Shown: piece by piece, positions 63,886-64,000 of the stretch
Layout: each line of letters opens with the position of its first letter
Position numbering within the stretch: the first letter of the stretch is position 1
Source: an uncultured SAR86 cluster bacterium
GTDB lineage: Bacteria > Pseudomonadota > Gammaproteobacteria > Magnimaribacterales > D2472
NCBI GenBank assembly: GCA_905181595.1
Contig: CAJIYI010000001.1
Span: 1,021,938-1,085,937, forward strand
Direction: 5' to 3'
DNA length: 64,000 nt
Notes under the pieces: generated by a model
Database searches by the model: none
Seen by the model: only the letters and a program-made list of their open reading frames with translations
Told to the model about the DNA's origin: nothing
Translations under genes and position numbers: made by a program

Positions 63886-64000
63886 GAGCTTAGTTTAATT
63901 AATTCTTCTGCTGTGCCCATTGCCGCGGAGGTCATAATATCTAAATTGCCAGCGTATTTTGGAAGGTAATGGCCTGCCCCCTCTACTTCAAGAAAAATAG
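63882..64000 (-). CDS. Acetaldehyde dehydrogenase (acetylating), C-terminal fragment cut by window edge
   Basis: Manual translation: [42 protein letters not shown] overlap with the aldolase. Confidence 0.85.
   Translation of the reverse strand, partial: IFLEVEGAGHYLPKYAGNLDIMTSAAMGTAEELIKLSS

Overview
AT-rich bacterial chromosome segment, probably a marine gammaproteobacterium; the smc-zipA-ligA order, ccmABCDEFGHI, mnmC and sbcB support this, but the taxonomy is inference. Main blocks: a DsbD-like and thioredoxin pair; an ion-transport cluster (voltage-gated channel, MscS, SLC13); acyl-CoA dehydrogenases; a quinoprotein dehydrogenase; a TonB receptor with a DUF3604 protein; mnmC; an M16 peptidase; SLT-ligA-zipA-smc; a complete ccm operon; thrS; three tRNAs (Val-GAC, Leu-UAG, Arg-CCU); a small accessory segment at 53.3-57.1 kb; and a catabolic operon (Rieske oxygenase, acyl-CoA ligase, paired Lrp regulators, LLM oxidoreductase, mhpE/mhpF-like) at 57-64 kb. 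The most interesting observations are: (1) an SMC protein with no recognisable hinge and tandem duplications in BOTH coiled-coil arms (exact 120-aa and 143-aa periods); (2) a split Rieske oxygenase, with a stand-alone Rieske protein next to a KshA-like catalytic subunit whose own [2Fe-2S] site is deleted; (3) three same-orientation copies of a guaA-3'-end-like att core delimiting an integrase-less mini-island, one compartment being a single ORF fitted between two cores; (4) a NaChBac-type channel with a DDW (Ca-type) selectivity filter; (5) a LigA zinc finger with a ~42-aa insertion; (6) a junction where two converging genes are truncated at the same point; (7) at least eight single-nt frame breaks, mostly at homopolymers and concentrated at 13-24 kb, most simply explained by consensus errors, which hide real genes. 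All calls come from reading the sequence; no database search was run.
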